Positions 9,800 to 18,670 of a stretch of DNA of 64,000 nt are shown here, piece by piece. How positions within the stretch are numbered: the stretch's first letter is position 1; the number at the start of each line of letters is the position of its first letter. The stretch is taken from NCBI GenBank assembly GCA_020072805.1, contig JAIQGC010000004.1:33982-97981 (forward strand). The letters run 5' to 3'. Origin of the DNA: Terriglobia bacterium. GTDB lineage: Bacteria > Acidobacteriota > Terriglobia > Acidiferrales > UBA7541. The translations under genes were made by a program, and so were the position numbers. The notes beneath the pieces were generated by a model. That model was not told the origin of the DNA and made no database searches. It worked only from the letters and a program-made list of their open reading frames with translations.

Positions 9800-10906
9800 G
9801 TGGCAAGAATGAAGCTATTGATCGCGGGAGGAGGCACCGGCGGCCACGTGTTTCCTGCGATTGCGATTGCGCGGGAATGGCTGGCGCGAGGAGCAGCGGG
9901 AGGAGAAGCCAGGGAAGTGGTGCTGGTGGGGACGGAGCGGGGATTGGAAGCGCGGCTGGTGCCGCAAGCGGGATTGCCGCTGGAGACGCTGCGCGTGGCG
10001 GGACTGAAAGGGAAGGGCGGAGCGACGCTCGCGAAAAATCTGGCCATGCTGTTTCCGGCGATGTGGGATGCGGCGCGGATTCTGCGGAAGCACCGGCCGG
10101 ACGTGGCGTTTGGCGTGGGGGGCTATGCGGCGGGGCCGATGCTGCTGGCGGCGTGGCTGGGCGGAGTGCCCACGGTGATCTTCGAGCCCAACGCGGAGCC
10201 GGGATTTACCAACCGCGTGCTGGCGCGGATTGCTACGCGCATCGCGACGGCGTACGAAGAGCCGGCACGGCGGTGGGGAGCGAAAGCGGTGCTGACGGGC
10301 TGCCCGGTGCGCCAGGAGTTTTTTGCGGCCCCGGCGCGGAGGGTTTGGCCGCGCTATCGCCTGCTGATCACCGGAGGAAGCCAGGGGGCACGGGCGGTGA
10401 ACCGGGCGTTCGTGGAAGGGATGGAGCGGCTGGCGACGCGAGAAGGAGAACTGGTGGTGGTGCACCAAACGGGCGAGCGCGACCTGGGGGAAGTGCAGGC
10501 GGCTTATGTGAGGTGGGGATTTCCGGCGGAGGTAGTGCCGTTCGTGGGGAACATGGCGGAGCGGTTTGCGTGGGCGGATTTGATTGTGTGCCGCGCCGGG
10601 GCCATTACCGCGGCGGAAGTTGCCGCGGCGGGGCGGGCGGCGATCTTTATTCCGTTTGGAGCGGCCACGGACAGCCACCAGTTGCGCAACGCGCAGGAGA
10701 TGGCGCGGGCCGGCGCGGGGCGGGTGATTGCGGAGCCGGAATTGACGGGTGAACGGCTGATGGCGGAGATTTTCTCGCTGATGGACCAGCCGGGGGAAAT
10801 CGAGAAGCTGGCACAGGGAGCGAAGCGGCTGGGGCGGGCCGGAGCGGCGGGAGAGATCGTGAATCTGATCGAAGCGGCGGCGAAGACCAGGGGGGCGCGG
10901 GGATGA
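9800..10906 (+). CDS. murG: MurG, lipid II-forming GlcNAc transferase
   Basis: Peripheral membrane GT28 enzyme that adds GlcNAc from UDP-GlcNAc to lipid I. The N-terminal glycine-rich loop [11 protein letters not shown] and the second loop [12 protein letters not shown] are clear. A donor-site region ([15 protein letters not shown]) is also visible. The frame opens with a GTG at 9800 (368 residues), but the ATG at 9809 gives the usual [13 protein letters not shown] start and may be the true one. The stop overlaps the murC start as ATGA. Confidence 0.96.
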   Translation: MARMKLLIAGGGTGGHVFPAIAIAREWLARGAAGGEAREVVLVGTERGLEARLVPQAGLPLETLRVAGLKGKGGATLAKNLAMLFPAMWDAARILRKHRPDVAFGVGGYAAGPMLLAAWLGGVPTVIFEPNAEPGFTNRVLARIATRIATAYEEPARRWGAKAVLTGCPVRQEFFAAPARRVWPRYRLLITGGSQGARAVNRAFVEGMERLATREGELVVVHQTGERDLGEVQAAYVRWGFPAEVVPFVGNMAERFAWADLIVCRAGAITAAEVAAAGRAAIFIPFGAATDSHQLRNAQEMARAGAGRVIAEPELTGERLMAEIFSLMDQPGEIEKLAQGAKRLGRAGAAGEIVNLIEAAAKTRGARG

Positions 10907-12327
10907 TGGTGACGTTTCGAAATTTTCAGCGGATCCATCTGGTGGGCATCGGGGGCATCGGCATGAGCGGGATTGCCGAGGTGCTGCTGACGCTGGGGTA
11001 TTCGGTGAGCGGCTCGGACACGAAGCTGTCGGCGATCACGGAGCGGCTGGAGAGTCTGGGGGCGACGGTGCACGAGGGACACGCGGCGCAAAACGTGGAA
11101 GGCGCGCACGTGGTGGTGATTTCCTCGGCGGTGAAGGCGGAGAACCCGGAAGTGGTGGAGGCGCACACGCGGAAGATTCCGGTGATTCCGCGGGCGGAGA
11201 TGCTGGCGGAGCTGATGCGCCTGAAGTACGGGATCGCCGTGGCGGGAGCGCACGGGAAGACCACGACGACTTCGATGGTGGCCTCGGTGCTGGCGGCGGC
11301 GCATCTGGACCCCACGTTCGTGATCGGCGGGCGGGTGAACCAGGCGGGGACGACGGCGCGCCTGGGCAGGGGCGAATATTTCGTGGTGGAGGCGGACGAG
11401 AGCGACCGGAGTTTTTTGCTGTTGGCGCCGGTGGTGGCGGTGGTGACGACGATTGACCGCGAGCATCTGGACCAGTACGCGTCGCTTGAGGATATTCAGC
11501 AGGCGTTTGTGGAGTTCGTGAACCGCGTGCCGTTTTACGGGGCCGCGATTTTGTGCCTGGACGAGCCCAACGTGCAGGCGATCATTCCGCACGTGAAGCG
11601 GCCCATCATTACCTACGGGACGTCGAGCCAGGCCGACCTGGTGATCACGGAGACGGAGATGAAGGGGCTGGGGAGCGAATTCCGGCTGACGTACAAGGGA
11701 GATGACCTGGGGAAGTTCCGGCTGGCGACGCCGCCGGGGATGCACAACGTGCGCAACGCCGCGGCGGCGGCGGCGGTGGCGCTGTATCTGAATGTCCCGG
11801 CGGAGCTGATTCGCGAGGGGCTGGAGAAATTCTCCGGAGTGGGGCGGCGGTTCGACGTGAAGGGCGTGGCCAACGAGATCACCGTGATTGACGATTACGG
11901 CCACCATCCGGCGGAGATTCGGGCGACGCTGGAGGCGGCGCGGGGATGCGGGTTCAGCCGGATATTGGCGCTGTTCCAGCCGCACCGCTACACGCGGACG
12001 CAGCATCTGTGGGACGAGTTCTGCCGCGCGTTCAATCAGGCGGATGTGGTGGTGCTGACGGATATTTACGCGGCGAGCGAGGCGCCCATTGCCGGGGTTA
12101 CCAGCGAAGCGCTGGCGGCGGCGATTCGTGGGGCGGGGCACAAAAACGTGGTGTATTGCGCGTCCATGCAGGAGGGCATCGAACGGCTGCTGCGGGAGGC
12201 GCGGCCGGGGGATGCGCTGCTGACGATCGGAGCGGGGAGCGTGAGCCGCGCAGGAAGCGAGTTGGCGCAACTGCTGGCGGCGCAATATTCGGCGCAGGAA
12301 AAGAAAGTGAAGAGCGATGAAGCTTGA
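10903..12327 (+). CDS. murC: MurC, UDP-N-acetylmuramate:L-alanine ligase
   Basis: Cytoplasmic ligase of 474 residues that starts the peptide stem by adding L-alanine to UDP-MurNAc. It has the UDP-binding glycine-rich loop [12 protein letters not shown], the P-loop [10 protein letters not shown], the EADESDRSF motif and [10 protein letters not shown], all diagnostic of MurC. Its ATG overlaps the murG stop and its own end overlaps murB by 11 bases, giving a tightly packed murG-murC-murB unit. The sequence gives no sign of feedback-regulatory additions. Confidence 0.97.
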   Translation: MMVTFRNFQRIHLVGIGGIGMSGIAEVLLTLGYSVSGSDTKLSAITERLESLGATVHEGHAAQNVEGAHVVVISSAVKAENPEVVEAHTRKIPVIPRAEMLAELMRLKYGIAVAGAHGKTTTTSMVASVLAAAHLDPTFVIGGRVNQAGTTARLGRGEYFVVEADESDRSFLLLAPVVAVVTTIDREHLDQYASLEDIQQAFVEFVNRVPFYGAAILCLDEPNVQAIIPHVKRPIITYGTSSQADLVITETEMKGLGSEFRLTYKGDDLGKFRLATPPGMHNVRNAAAAAAVALYLNVPAELIREGLEKFSGVGRRFDVKGVANEITVIDDYGHHPAEIRATLEAARGCGFSRILALFQPHRYTRTQHLWDEFCRAFNQADVVVLTDIYAASEAPIAGVTSEALAAAIRGAGHKNVVYCASMQEGIERLLREARPGDALLTIGAGSVSRAGSELAQLLAAQYSAQEKKVKSDEA

Positions 12328-13225
12328 AGACGCCAAACTTTTGGCGGCGCTGGCCGGGCTGGACGTGGAGCTGCGCAGCGGGGTGTCGCTGGCCAGCCTG
12401 ACGTCGCTGGGGATCGGGGGGACGACGGACCTGCTGCGGCTGCGGAGGCACGAGACGATCCCGGAGGTGGTGCGGCTGCTGGATGAGCAGGGGATCGCCC
12501 ACCGGTTTCTGGGCGGCGGGTCGAACCTGCTGGTTCGCGACGGGGAGCTGCCGTGGGTGGTGCTGCAACTGGCGCGGGCCGAGCAGGAGGTGCGCATCGA
12601 GGGGAATATCGTGGAAGTGGATGCGGCGGCGGATCTGGGGCGAACGGTGACGTACTGCGCGAAAAACAATCTGGGGGGGATGGAAGGGCTGATCGGAGTG
12701 CCGGGGACGGTGGGCGGGGCGCTGCGGATGAACGCGGGGGCCTACGGGATGCAGATCGGGAGCTACGTGCGGGAAGTGACGGTCTACCGGGCGGCCAGCC
12801 GGCGGATCGAGACCCTGAGGGGGGAGCAAATTTCTTTCGAATACCGGCACACTTCTTTTGCGCCTGATGATATGATGCTCGCGGTGAAACTGGAACTGCC
12901 CTCCAAACCGTTCCGTGAAATTTTAGATGGGATTCGTATCTGCAACGAGAAGCGGCGCTCGTCCCAGCCGCTGAATCAAAAAAGCGCGGGCTGCATATTT
13001 AAAAATCCTCCCGGAGCATCGGCGGGGCGGATGATCGACGAGCTGGGCTTGAAGGGCCACGCGGTGGGCGGAGCGCGGGTGAGCGAGCGGCACGCGAATT
13101 TTTTCGTGAACGCGGGAAATGCGACGTCGGCGGACATGCTGGCGCTGATCGCCGATGTGCGGGAGCGGGTGCGCGCGGCGTACGGATTTGAGCTGGAAAA
13201 CGAGGTCGTGATTTGGAACGAGTAA
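12317..13225 (+). CDS. murB: MurB, UDP-N-acetylenolpyruvoylglucosamine reductase
   Basis: FAD-dependent reductase of 302 residues that completes UDP-MurNAc synthesis after MurA. The FAD-binding motifs [10 protein letters not shown] and [15 protein letters not shown] are intact, and the short length fits type II MurB. The proton-donor motif reads [11 protein letters not shown]. Cys226 occupies the place of the serine that donates the proton in the E. coli enzyme (GSFFKNP). The C-terminal [10 protein letters not shown] motif is present. It overlaps the murC end by 11 bases and is followed five bases later by the preferred ftsQ start. Confidence 0.95.
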   Translation: MKLEDAKLLAALAGLDVELRSGVSLASLTSLGIGGTTDLLRLRRHETIPEVVRLLDEQGIAHRFLGGGSNLLVRDGELPWVVLQLARAEQEVRIEGNIVEVDAAADLGRTVTYCAKNNLGGMEGLIGVPGTVGGALRMNAGAYGMQIGSYVREVTVYRAASRRIETLRGEQISFEYRHTSFAPDDMMLAVKLELPSKPFREILDGIRICNEKRRSSQPLNQKSAGCIFKNPPGASAGRMIDELGLKGHAVGGARVSERHANFFVNAGNATSADMLALIADVRERVRAAYGFELENEVVIWNE

Positions 13226-13230
13226 AACCA

Positions 13231-14196
13231 ATGGCGAAAAGCCGGATGACGGCGGCGACGGCGGCGGACGAGAGCGGCTACCAGCCGGACATGCTGGCCG
13301 AGGAAGAGCCGCGTTATCTGCGCCGGCAGAAGCCGGTGGAGATCCGCAAGCGCAAGTTCGCGAAGCGCTCGTGGGCGTTTTACCGGCGGCTGCTGATTGT
13401 GCTGGGAGTGCTGCTGGCGTGCGGCTGGGCAGTATTCGTGGCCGGGCGGTTTTTTCTGTATTCGCCGCAGGTGCTGCTGACCAGGCCGGAGCAGATCGAG
13501 CTGACGGGCGGGCAGATGGTCGGGCGGGAAGCGATTGTTTCGAAATTTTACGCCGACCGCGGGCGCAGCGTGCTGCGGGTGCCGCTGGAAGAGCGCCGGC
13601 GGGCAATCGAGGAGTTGCCGTGGGTGGAATCGGCGAGCGTGCAGCGGATCCTGCCGAACCGCGTGAGGGTGGAGATCACGGAGAGAACGCCGGTGGCGTT
13701 TCTGCGCAGCGGGACGGACCTGGCGCTGATTGATGCGCGGGGCGTGATTCTGGACCGACCGGCGGGACACGATTTTCAGTTTCCGATCGTGAGCGGAGTG
13801 CAGGAAAGCGTGGGACGCGAGGAGCGCGAGCGGCGCATGCAGGTGTACGAGGAATTCATGAAGGGGATCGAGCTGATCCGGGCGGGGTCGTCGGAGATGG
13901 TGAGCGAAGTGGACCTTTCGAATCCGAAGAACCTGCGGGTGGTGATGACCGGGCTGGCGGGGCCGGGGAGCGAAGGGCAGGCGGTGACCATCCAGTTCGG
14001 GAACGACAATTTCGTGAAGAAGTACGAGATGCTGGTGAAGAACTTCGGAGAATGGCAGGCCAGCCACGGACGGGTGCAGTCGATCGATTTGCAGTACACG
14101 CGGCAGGTGGTGATCAACCCGGAAGCGGGAAGCGCCGCCGCGCCGCCCGCGCCGGAGCCGGCCGCGAAAAAACAGCAACCTCGAAAAAAGAGGTAA
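13231..14196 (+). CDS. ftsQ: FtsQ/DivIB-type divisome protein with POTRA domain
   Basis: Bitopic division protein of 321 residues. It has a long basic cytoplasmic N-terminus (about 1-55), one membrane segment (about 58-80), a POTRA domain starting near IELTGGQMVGREAI and the FtsQ beta domain with LPWVESASVQRILPNRV and EITERTPVAF, the family's best-conserved stretch. A Pro/Ala- and Lys-rich tail closes it. The frame is also open from a TTG at 13213 inside murB, but the ATG at 13231, just after the murB stop, is the more natural start. It should bridge FtsL/FtsB and the septal synthase. Confidence 0.92.
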   Translation: MAKSRMTAATAADESGYQPDMLAEEEPRYLRRQKPVEIRKRKFAKRSWAFYRRLLIVLGVLLACGWAVFVAGRFFLYSPQVLLTRPEQIELTGGQMVGREAIVSKFYADRGRSVLRVPLEERRRAIEELPWVESASVQRILPNRVRVEITERTPVAFLRSGTDLALIDARGVILDRPAGHDFQFPIVSGVQESVGREERERRMQVYEEFMKGIELIRAGSSEMVSEVDLSNPKNLRVVMTGLAGPGSEGQAVTIQFGNDNFVKKYEMLVKNFGEWQASHGRVQSIDLQYTRQVVINPEAGSAAAPPAPEPAAKKQQPRKKR

Positions 14197-14209
14197 GGGA
14201 GCAGGGACC

Positions 14210-15424
14210 TTGGGAAAGAAAGACCGCTACCTGGCAGGGCTGGACATCGGAAGCACGAAGACGTGCGTGTTGATCGCGGAAATCGACAATGAGCAGGTGA
14301 AATTTCTGGGCCTGGGCGCGGCGGAATCGAAGGGGCTGCGCAAGGGCCTGATCGTGAATCTGGATTCGACGGTGAGTTCGATCCGCCGGGCGGTGGAGGA
14401 AGCGGAGAGCGTGGCTGGCGTGCCGGTGGAATCGGCGGTGATCGGCGTGGCGGGCGGGCACGTGCGCGGGGTAAACAGCCGGGGCGGAGTGACGCTGGGG
14501 AACCGGGCGCGGGACATCGAGCGCGAGGACGTGCGGCGGGCGGTGGACGCGGCTCGGAACATCACGCTGCCGGAAGACCGGGAAGTGTTGCACGTCCTGC
14601 CGCATGAATTCATGGTGGACGCGCAGGAGGGGATTCGCGATCCGCTGGGAATGGTGGGGCAGAGGCTGGAAGCGAATGTGCACGTGGTGACGACGTCGTC
14701 TTCGGCGACACAGAATCTGGTGACGGCGGCGAACAAGGCGGGAATCCTGGTGAGCGACACGGTGCTGGAGCCGCTGGCTTCGGCGGAGGCCAGCCTGACG
14801 CAGGACGAAAAGGAACTGGGCTGCTGCCTGCTGGATATCGGCGGCGGGACGACGGAGCTGATTGTGTACGCCGGGGGAGTGGTGTTGCACACCAGCGCGG
14901 TGCCGGTGGGCGGTGACCATTTTACAAATGATTTGGCGGTGGGATTGCGCACGCCGATTCCGGAAGCGGAAAAGATCAAGCGGATGCACGGGTGCGCGGC
15001 GGCGGCGCTGCTGCGTGACGACGCGAGCATCGAGATTGCCAGCGTGGGCGACCGGCCGCCGCGGACGGTCTTTGCGCACATGCTGACGGAAATTCTGGAG
15101 CCGCGCGCCCAGGAATTGCTTGCGCTGATTCGCGATGATTTGCAGCGCGAGGGTCTGGCGGGAATGATTCCGGCGGGGTTCGTGCTGGCGGGGGGCGGAG
15201 GGCGGCTGCGCGGCCTGGATGAACTGGCCGAGCGGACGTTCCAGCATCCGGTGCGCATGGCGGAAGCGCGGGGAATGATGGAGCTGCCGGAGGCGGTGGC
15301 GCAGCCGGAATACGCGACGGTGGCCGGGCTGGTGCTGTACGCGGCGCGGGCGCGGCGCACGGCGCAGCAGCGGCAGGGGAATTTCGTGACCAAGCTGAAG
15401 GCCATGTTCGCGGGCGCGTCCTGA
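14210..15424 (+). CDS. ftsA: FtsA, actin-like membrane tether of FtsZ
   Basis: Actin-fold ATPase of 404 residues. The phosphate-1 loop [11 protein letters not shown] is at the N-terminus, the phosphate-2 motif [12 protein letters not shown] (about 207) in the middle, and the adenosine motif [11 protein letters not shown] (about 325) near the end. The C-terminus finishes in a short amphipathic stretch, [12 protein letters not shown], suitable as a membrane-targeting helix. The start is a TTG at 14210, with a GGAGCAGGG ribosome-binding region upstream; no ATG or GTG fits the conserved N-terminus. It precedes ftsZ by 49 bases. Confidence 0.95.
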   Translation: MGKKDRYLAGLDIGSTKTCVLIAEIDNEQVKFLGLGAAESKGLRKGLIVNLDSTVSSIRRAVEEAESVAGVPVESAVIGVAGGHVRGVNSRGGVTLGNRARDIEREDVRRAVDAARNITLPEDREVLHVLPHEFMVDAQEGIRDPLGMVGQRLEANVHVVTTSSSATQNLVTAANKAGILVSDTVLEPLASAEASLTQDEKELGCCLLDIGGGTTELIVYAGGVVLHTSAVPVGGDHFTNDLAVGLRTPIPEAEKIKRMHGCAAAALLRDDASIEIASVGDRPPRTVFAHMLTEILEPRAQELLALIRDDLQREGLAGMIPAGFVLAGGGGRLRGLDELAERTFQHPVRMAEARGMMELPEAVAQPEYATVAGLVLYAARARRTAQQRQGNFVTKLKAMFAGAS

Positions 15425-15473
15425 GCGGCGGGATGCGGCGCGCGGCGGAGAAAAGAATCGAAAGGGGGAAAGC

Positions 15474-16691
15474 ATGACAGCGAAAGACGCGGGAATCCGG
15501 ATGAGCTTCACGGACGAACTGCAGGCGGCGAAGATCAAGGTGGTGGGAGTGGGCGGGGGCGGGTGCAACGCCGTCAACCGCATGATCCGCGCCAAAGTCG
15601 AAGGCATCGAGTTTATCGCCGCGAACACGGACTTGCAGGCGCTGAAGCTTTCCCAAGCCGCGGTGAAGCTGCAATTGGGCGGAAAGCTGACCAAGGGGCT
15701 GGGCGCGGGAGCCAATCCGGAGATTGGGCGCAAGGCGGCGCTGGAAGACACGGAAAAAATTATCGAGGCGCTGGAAGGCGCGGACATGGTGTTCATCACC
15801 TCGGGGCTGGGCGGAGGCACGGGAAGCGGAGCAGCGCCGGTGGTGGCCTCGCTGGCTTCGGAGCTGGGCGCGCTGACGGTGGCGGTGGTGACCAAGCCGT
15901 TTGCTTTTGAAGGGAAGCGGCGGATGCTGCAGTCGGAGCAGGCCCTGGCGGAGCTGGTGGGAGTGGTGGACACGGTGATCGTGATCCCCAATGAACGGCT
16001 GATGGATACGGTGGAGAAGGGCACGAGCTTTTTCGATGCCTTCCGCATCGCGGACGATATTTTGCGGCAGGCGGTGCAGGGGATCTCGGACATCATCACG
16101 GTGCCGGGGATCATCAACCGGGACTTCGCGGACGTGAAGGCCATCATGCAGGGGCAGGGGTACGCGGTGATGGGCACGGCGGTGGCCACGGGAGCGAACC
16201 GGGCGATGGACGCGGCGCACCGGGCGATTTCCAGCCCTTTGCTGGAGGATAATTCCATCAACGGGGCGCACGGGATACTGATCAACATCAGCGGGAGCTC
16301 GAGCGTGACGCTGCATGAGGTGCACGAAGCGTCCTCGGTGATCCAGCAGGCGGCGCACGAAAACGCGAATATTATTTTCGGTGCGGTGCAGGACGATTCG
16401 CTGAAGGAAGCGATCAAGATCACGGTGATCGCGGCGGGATTCAAGGAAGTGAAGAAAGGCATGCCGCACGCGCGGCCGCATTTCCTGCCCAAGACGTGGA
16501 AAGAGGGGCGCGAAGGGGCTCCACAGCAGGCGGCAGCAGCAGCGGCGGCCGGGGCGGGAGCGGGGCAGGCCGCGGCGGCTTCCAACGTGGTGCGCGAGGT
16601 GCAGCAGAACGTGCGCGACGTGAGCGGGGAGATGCCCGCGGATGATCTGGATGTGCCGACGTTCTTGCGGAGGCAGGCGTCGAAGGCCTGA
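15474..16691 (+). CDS. ftsZ: FtsZ, tubulin-like division GTPase
   Basis: Forms the cytokinetic Z-ring. The protein has 405 residues. The nucleotide-binding motifs [13 protein letters not shown] and the tubulin signature [12 protein letters not shown] are intact. The C-terminal peptide [11 protein letters not shown], which binds FtsA and other partners, follows an Ala/Gly-rich linker. A strong ribosome-binding site (AAAGGGGGAAAGC) precedes the ATG at 15474; an internal ATG at 15501 would remove nine residues. It closes the dcw cluster. No obvious rho-independent hairpin follows, so the transcript may continue. Confidence 0.98.
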   Translation: MTAKDAGIRMSFTDELQAAKIKVVGVGGGGCNAVNRMIRAKVEGIEFIAANTDLQALKLSQAAVKLQLGGKLTKGLGAGANPEIGRKAALEDTEKIIEALEGADMVFITSGLGGGTGSGAAPVVASLASELGALTVAVVTKPFAFEGKRRMLQSEQALAELVGVVDTVIVIPNERLMDTVEKGTSFFDAFRIADDILRQAVQGISDIITVPGIINRDFADVKAIMQGQGYAVMGTAVATGANRAMDAAHRAISSPLLEDNSINGAHGILINISGSSSVTLHEVHEASSVIQQAAHENANIIFGAVQDDSLKEAIKITVIAAGFKEVKKGMPHARPHFLPKTWKEGREGAPQQAAAAAAAGAGAGQAAAASNVVREVQQNVRDVSGEMPADDLDVPTFLRRQASKA

Positions 16692-16806
16692 CCCTTCGCG
16701 GGCGGCAGTAACGGAATGAGCAAGCGGCGGTTGACGAGCGCGAGACGCGCGGTGTAGCTTCTAAGGGATTTATAGGGTCGCCGCAGATCTTCAGGGAGAA
16801 ACCACG

Positions 16807-17334
16807 ATGCGTAAAAAACTGATGGCGCTTTTTTCGATACTGGGTTTGACCGGACCGTTGAGCGTGGCGCTCCCGGCCGGTGCGCAGGAAAAGCCCGCGG
16901 GCGCTCCCGCGCCGGGGACCACGGCGCCGAACAAGCCGCAGGCGCAGACGCCCAGAGAAGTGGAACTGAAAAAGCAGCAGGACGAACTGGCGCGCAAGGA
17001 AGCGGCGCGGCAACTGGAGATCAAACTCCAGAAAGAGGCCGAGTACCTTAAGCTCCAGAAACAGGCCGAGTATCTCAAGCTGCAAAAGGCGGACGCCGAG
17101 AAACAGGCCGAGCAGAACCGCGTGAAGGACAAGTGGCTGAAGAACGAAGCGGCCATCAAGGGCGAGAAATCCGCCACAGAGCAGAAGATCGAGAAAGACG
17201 CTTTCACCGTGAAACTGAAGAAGAGCGAGGCGGAGAGCAAGGCCGAGCGGGACCGCCAGGCACTCAAGCTGGACAAGAACGCCGCGGGCCAGGCGCCCGC
17301 CGCGACTCCGCCGCAGAACAATCAGAAACAGTAA
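16807..17334 (+). CDS. Secreted Lys/Glu-rich coiled-coil protein, unknown function
   Basis: Not assigned to a known family. It has a signal peptide (basic MRKK, hydrophobic core, Ala-x-Ala before Gln27) followed by a Pro/Ala-rich linker and a long charged helix of about residues 50-150, predicted as coiled coil. A near-identical seven-residue unit, EYLKLQK, occurs twice in tandem at about 79-93, with weaker copies around it. The tail is Ala/Pro/Gln-rich. It lies 115 bases downstream of ftsZ and 26 bases before the methyltransferase. A periplasmic structural or scaffolding role is possible but is not shown by the sequence. Confidence 0.75.
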   Translation: MRKKLMALFSILGLTGPLSVALPAGAQEKPAGAPAPGTTAPNKPQAQTPREVELKKQQDELARKEAARQLEIKLQKEAEYLKLQKQAEYLKLQKADAEKQAEQNRVKDKWLKNEAAIKGEKSATEQKIEKDAFTVKLKKSEAESKAERDRQALKLDKNAAGQAPAATPPQNNQKQ

Positions 17335-17360
17335 ACCGCGGAACGAAGGAAGGACTGGCG

Positions 17361-17945
17361 ATGCCCATTGCCGGATGGCGCCGTTGTGCGAGCCTGCTCG
17401 CGCGATGCCGAGAACTGTTTTCCCGAAGCCCCAAAGGAGTTCCCTATTGCCCGACGCCGTTCGCGGTGGCGCGGCAGATGCTGGAGTTCGCCAGCGTGAC
17501 GCCCGGGGACGTGCTGTATGACCTGGGGTCGGGCGACGGGCGGGTGGCCATCCTGGCCGCGCAGGAATTCGGGTGCCGCGCGGTGGGAGTGGAAATCAAC
17601 GGAAAGCTATGGCGCGAGTCCAGCGAACAGGCGAGGCGGCTGGGGCTGGAAGGGCAAGTGGAGTTCCGGCAGGGCAGCTTTTTCGAAACGGATGTGCGCG
17701 CGGCCACGGTGGTGACGCTGTATCTTCTGACGGCGACGAATGGAGCGCTGCAATTTCATCTGGCCAGCCAGTTGCGGGCCGGGGCGCGCGTGGTGACGGT
17801 GGATTACCCCGTGCCGGGATGGCGTGCGGAGCAGCAGGTCGAAGTGAAGTCGGAGAACAACGTTTCCTATACGTTGTTTCTGTATCGGCGCCAGGCGGCG
17901 CCCGCCGTGGAGGCGGCAACTGCCGCGCGTTTGCGCGAAGTATGA
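17361..17945 (+). CDS. Class I SAM-dependent methyltransferase
   Basis: Protein of 194 residues with a Rossmann-type SAM-binding motif I, DLGSGDGRVAI (residues 54-64), followed by GVEIN at strand beta2 and a TLYLLT stretch in the motif IV region. The overall pattern resembles small stand-alone methyltransferases with PTPFAVARQML before motif I. The substrate cannot be told from the sequence. The frame extends upstream into the previous gene, but the ATG at 17361, preceded by AAGGAAGGACTGGCG, is the first start compatible with that gene's end. A clear terminator follows at 18011. Confidence 0.85.
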   Translation: MPIAGWRRCASLLARCRELFSRSPKGVPYCPTPFAVARQMLEFASVTPGDVLYDLGSGDGRVAILAAQEFGCRAVGVEINGKLWRESSEQARRLGLEGQVEFRQGSFFETDVRAATVVTLYLLTATNGALQFHLASQLRAGARVVTVDYPVPGWRAEQQVEVKSENNVSYTLFLYRRQAAPAVEAATAARLREV

Positions 17946-18010
17946 GGTGGATGGATGCCGTTGCGGCGATTGGATCGCCGCCGTGAGATGATCTGAGGAG
18001 TTTTGTTTAC

Positions 18011-18042
18011 GGGGGCACGGTAAAACGTGCCCCCCTTTTTTT
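18011..18042 (+). terminator. Rho-independent terminator after the methyltransferase
   Basis: A perfect 9-bp stem (GGGGGCACG, 18011-18019, with CGTGCCCCC, 18026-18034) and a six-base GTAAAA loop are followed by a run of seven T. It lies 66 bases after the methyltransferase stop and probably ends the transcript carrying the coiled-coil and methyltransferase genes. Confidence 0.9.
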
Positions 18043-18344
18043 GTGGTGTGGGCACAGGATAGTGCGGCGGGCAATTTCGTAGCAGGGGTGAACGCGGTGG
18101 CGGAGGAGGATGCGTGGAAGAACGGAAACAGGAAAATGAGACATATCCAATAATTTAGAAAATCATAAGAATGAAGGATTTGCAGCGGCTTAGTTCCGAA
18201 TCAGGCCAAACAGGAGGGAAAAGTGCCAAATTGAAAAAAGAGAATGGAAAAGAGAGAGGCACGCCTTGAATTAAGAAGTGTAACGCGAAGAAATGTAAGA
18301 GTTTGTGCAGGAAGGGTCGAGGAGAAGTTTGGCTATGAGCTTGC
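18043..18344. other. Non-coding stretch, nothing recognised
   Basis: About 300 bases, less GC-rich than the neighbouring genes and purine-rich on the + strand. No convincing ORF, tRNA or repeat was found. It separates the methyltransferase terminator from the promoter of the candidate RNA. Confidence 0.5.
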
Positions 18345-18558
18345 TAAATAGAAAGTGTGGACGCGTTTCGAATGACGATCTGAACAGAGAACCGAGCGAG
18401 GGGGAAGGGGCTTGCTCGGGGCTTTGAACAGGTCGTTCCCACCTGCCTCTGAGAGGGAAGCTAGGATGGATGACCCCACGCTCCGGTGTGAAAACGACGC
18501 CGGAAACGAAACGCGTCTTCGGGGGTTCCGGGTCCCAAGCCGGAACCCCCATTTTTTT
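18345..18558 (+). ncRNA. Candidate structured small RNA with its own promoter and terminator
   Basis: A possible -10 box TAAATA (18345-18350) sits about 7 bases before a region with strong folding signs. A perfect 11-bp closing helix pairs GACGCGTTTCG (18360-18370) with CGAAACGCGTC (18507-18517). Inside it are four local hairpins: 18392-18400 with 18411-18419 (one G-U), 18429-18433 with 18441-18445, 18446-18449 with 18453-18456, and 18483-18489 with 18497-18503 (one G-U). A rho-independent terminator follows immediately. No ORF explains the region. The roughly 200-nt length is compatible with 6S RNA or an Acidobacteria-specific RNA class, but no diagnostic motif was matched, and no good -35 box was found. 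Confidence 0.6.
18521..18558 (+). terminator. Rho-independent terminator of the candidate RNA
   Basis: A perfect 10-bp stem (GGGGGTTCCG, 18521-18530, with CGGAACCCCC, 18541-18550) and a ten-base loop are followed by A and seven T. It points along the + strand although no + strand protein gene lies between it and the previous terminator, which supports a transcribed non-coding unit upstream. The DUF5916 gene ends on the other strand 113 bases further right. Confidence 0.88.
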
Positions 18559-18670
18559 GTTCCGCCCATGGTTTAACCTGCCTGAGAATTTCCACCTATA
18601 TGAAAAAATTCCGCAATGTGAATTGGTGAAACTGCGTCCTGGTGCAGCGGGGGCGCGGACGGGGACGCGC

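Noticed and set aside
13213-13230. TTG at 13213 as ftsQ start
   Set aside because: It lies inside murB and adds only six residues; ATG 13231 just after the murB stop is simpler.
14114-16723. An 869-codon open frame on the minus strand opposite ftsA and ftsZ
   Set aside because: The antisense of two certain genes; composition is Ser/Arg/Pro-biased and no motif is visible.
18043-18558. tmRNA, RNase P RNA or SRP RNA
   Set aside because: No tRNA-like ends with CCA, no GAGGAAAGTC-type RNase P core and no GGAAGGGAGCA-type SRP apical motif were found.
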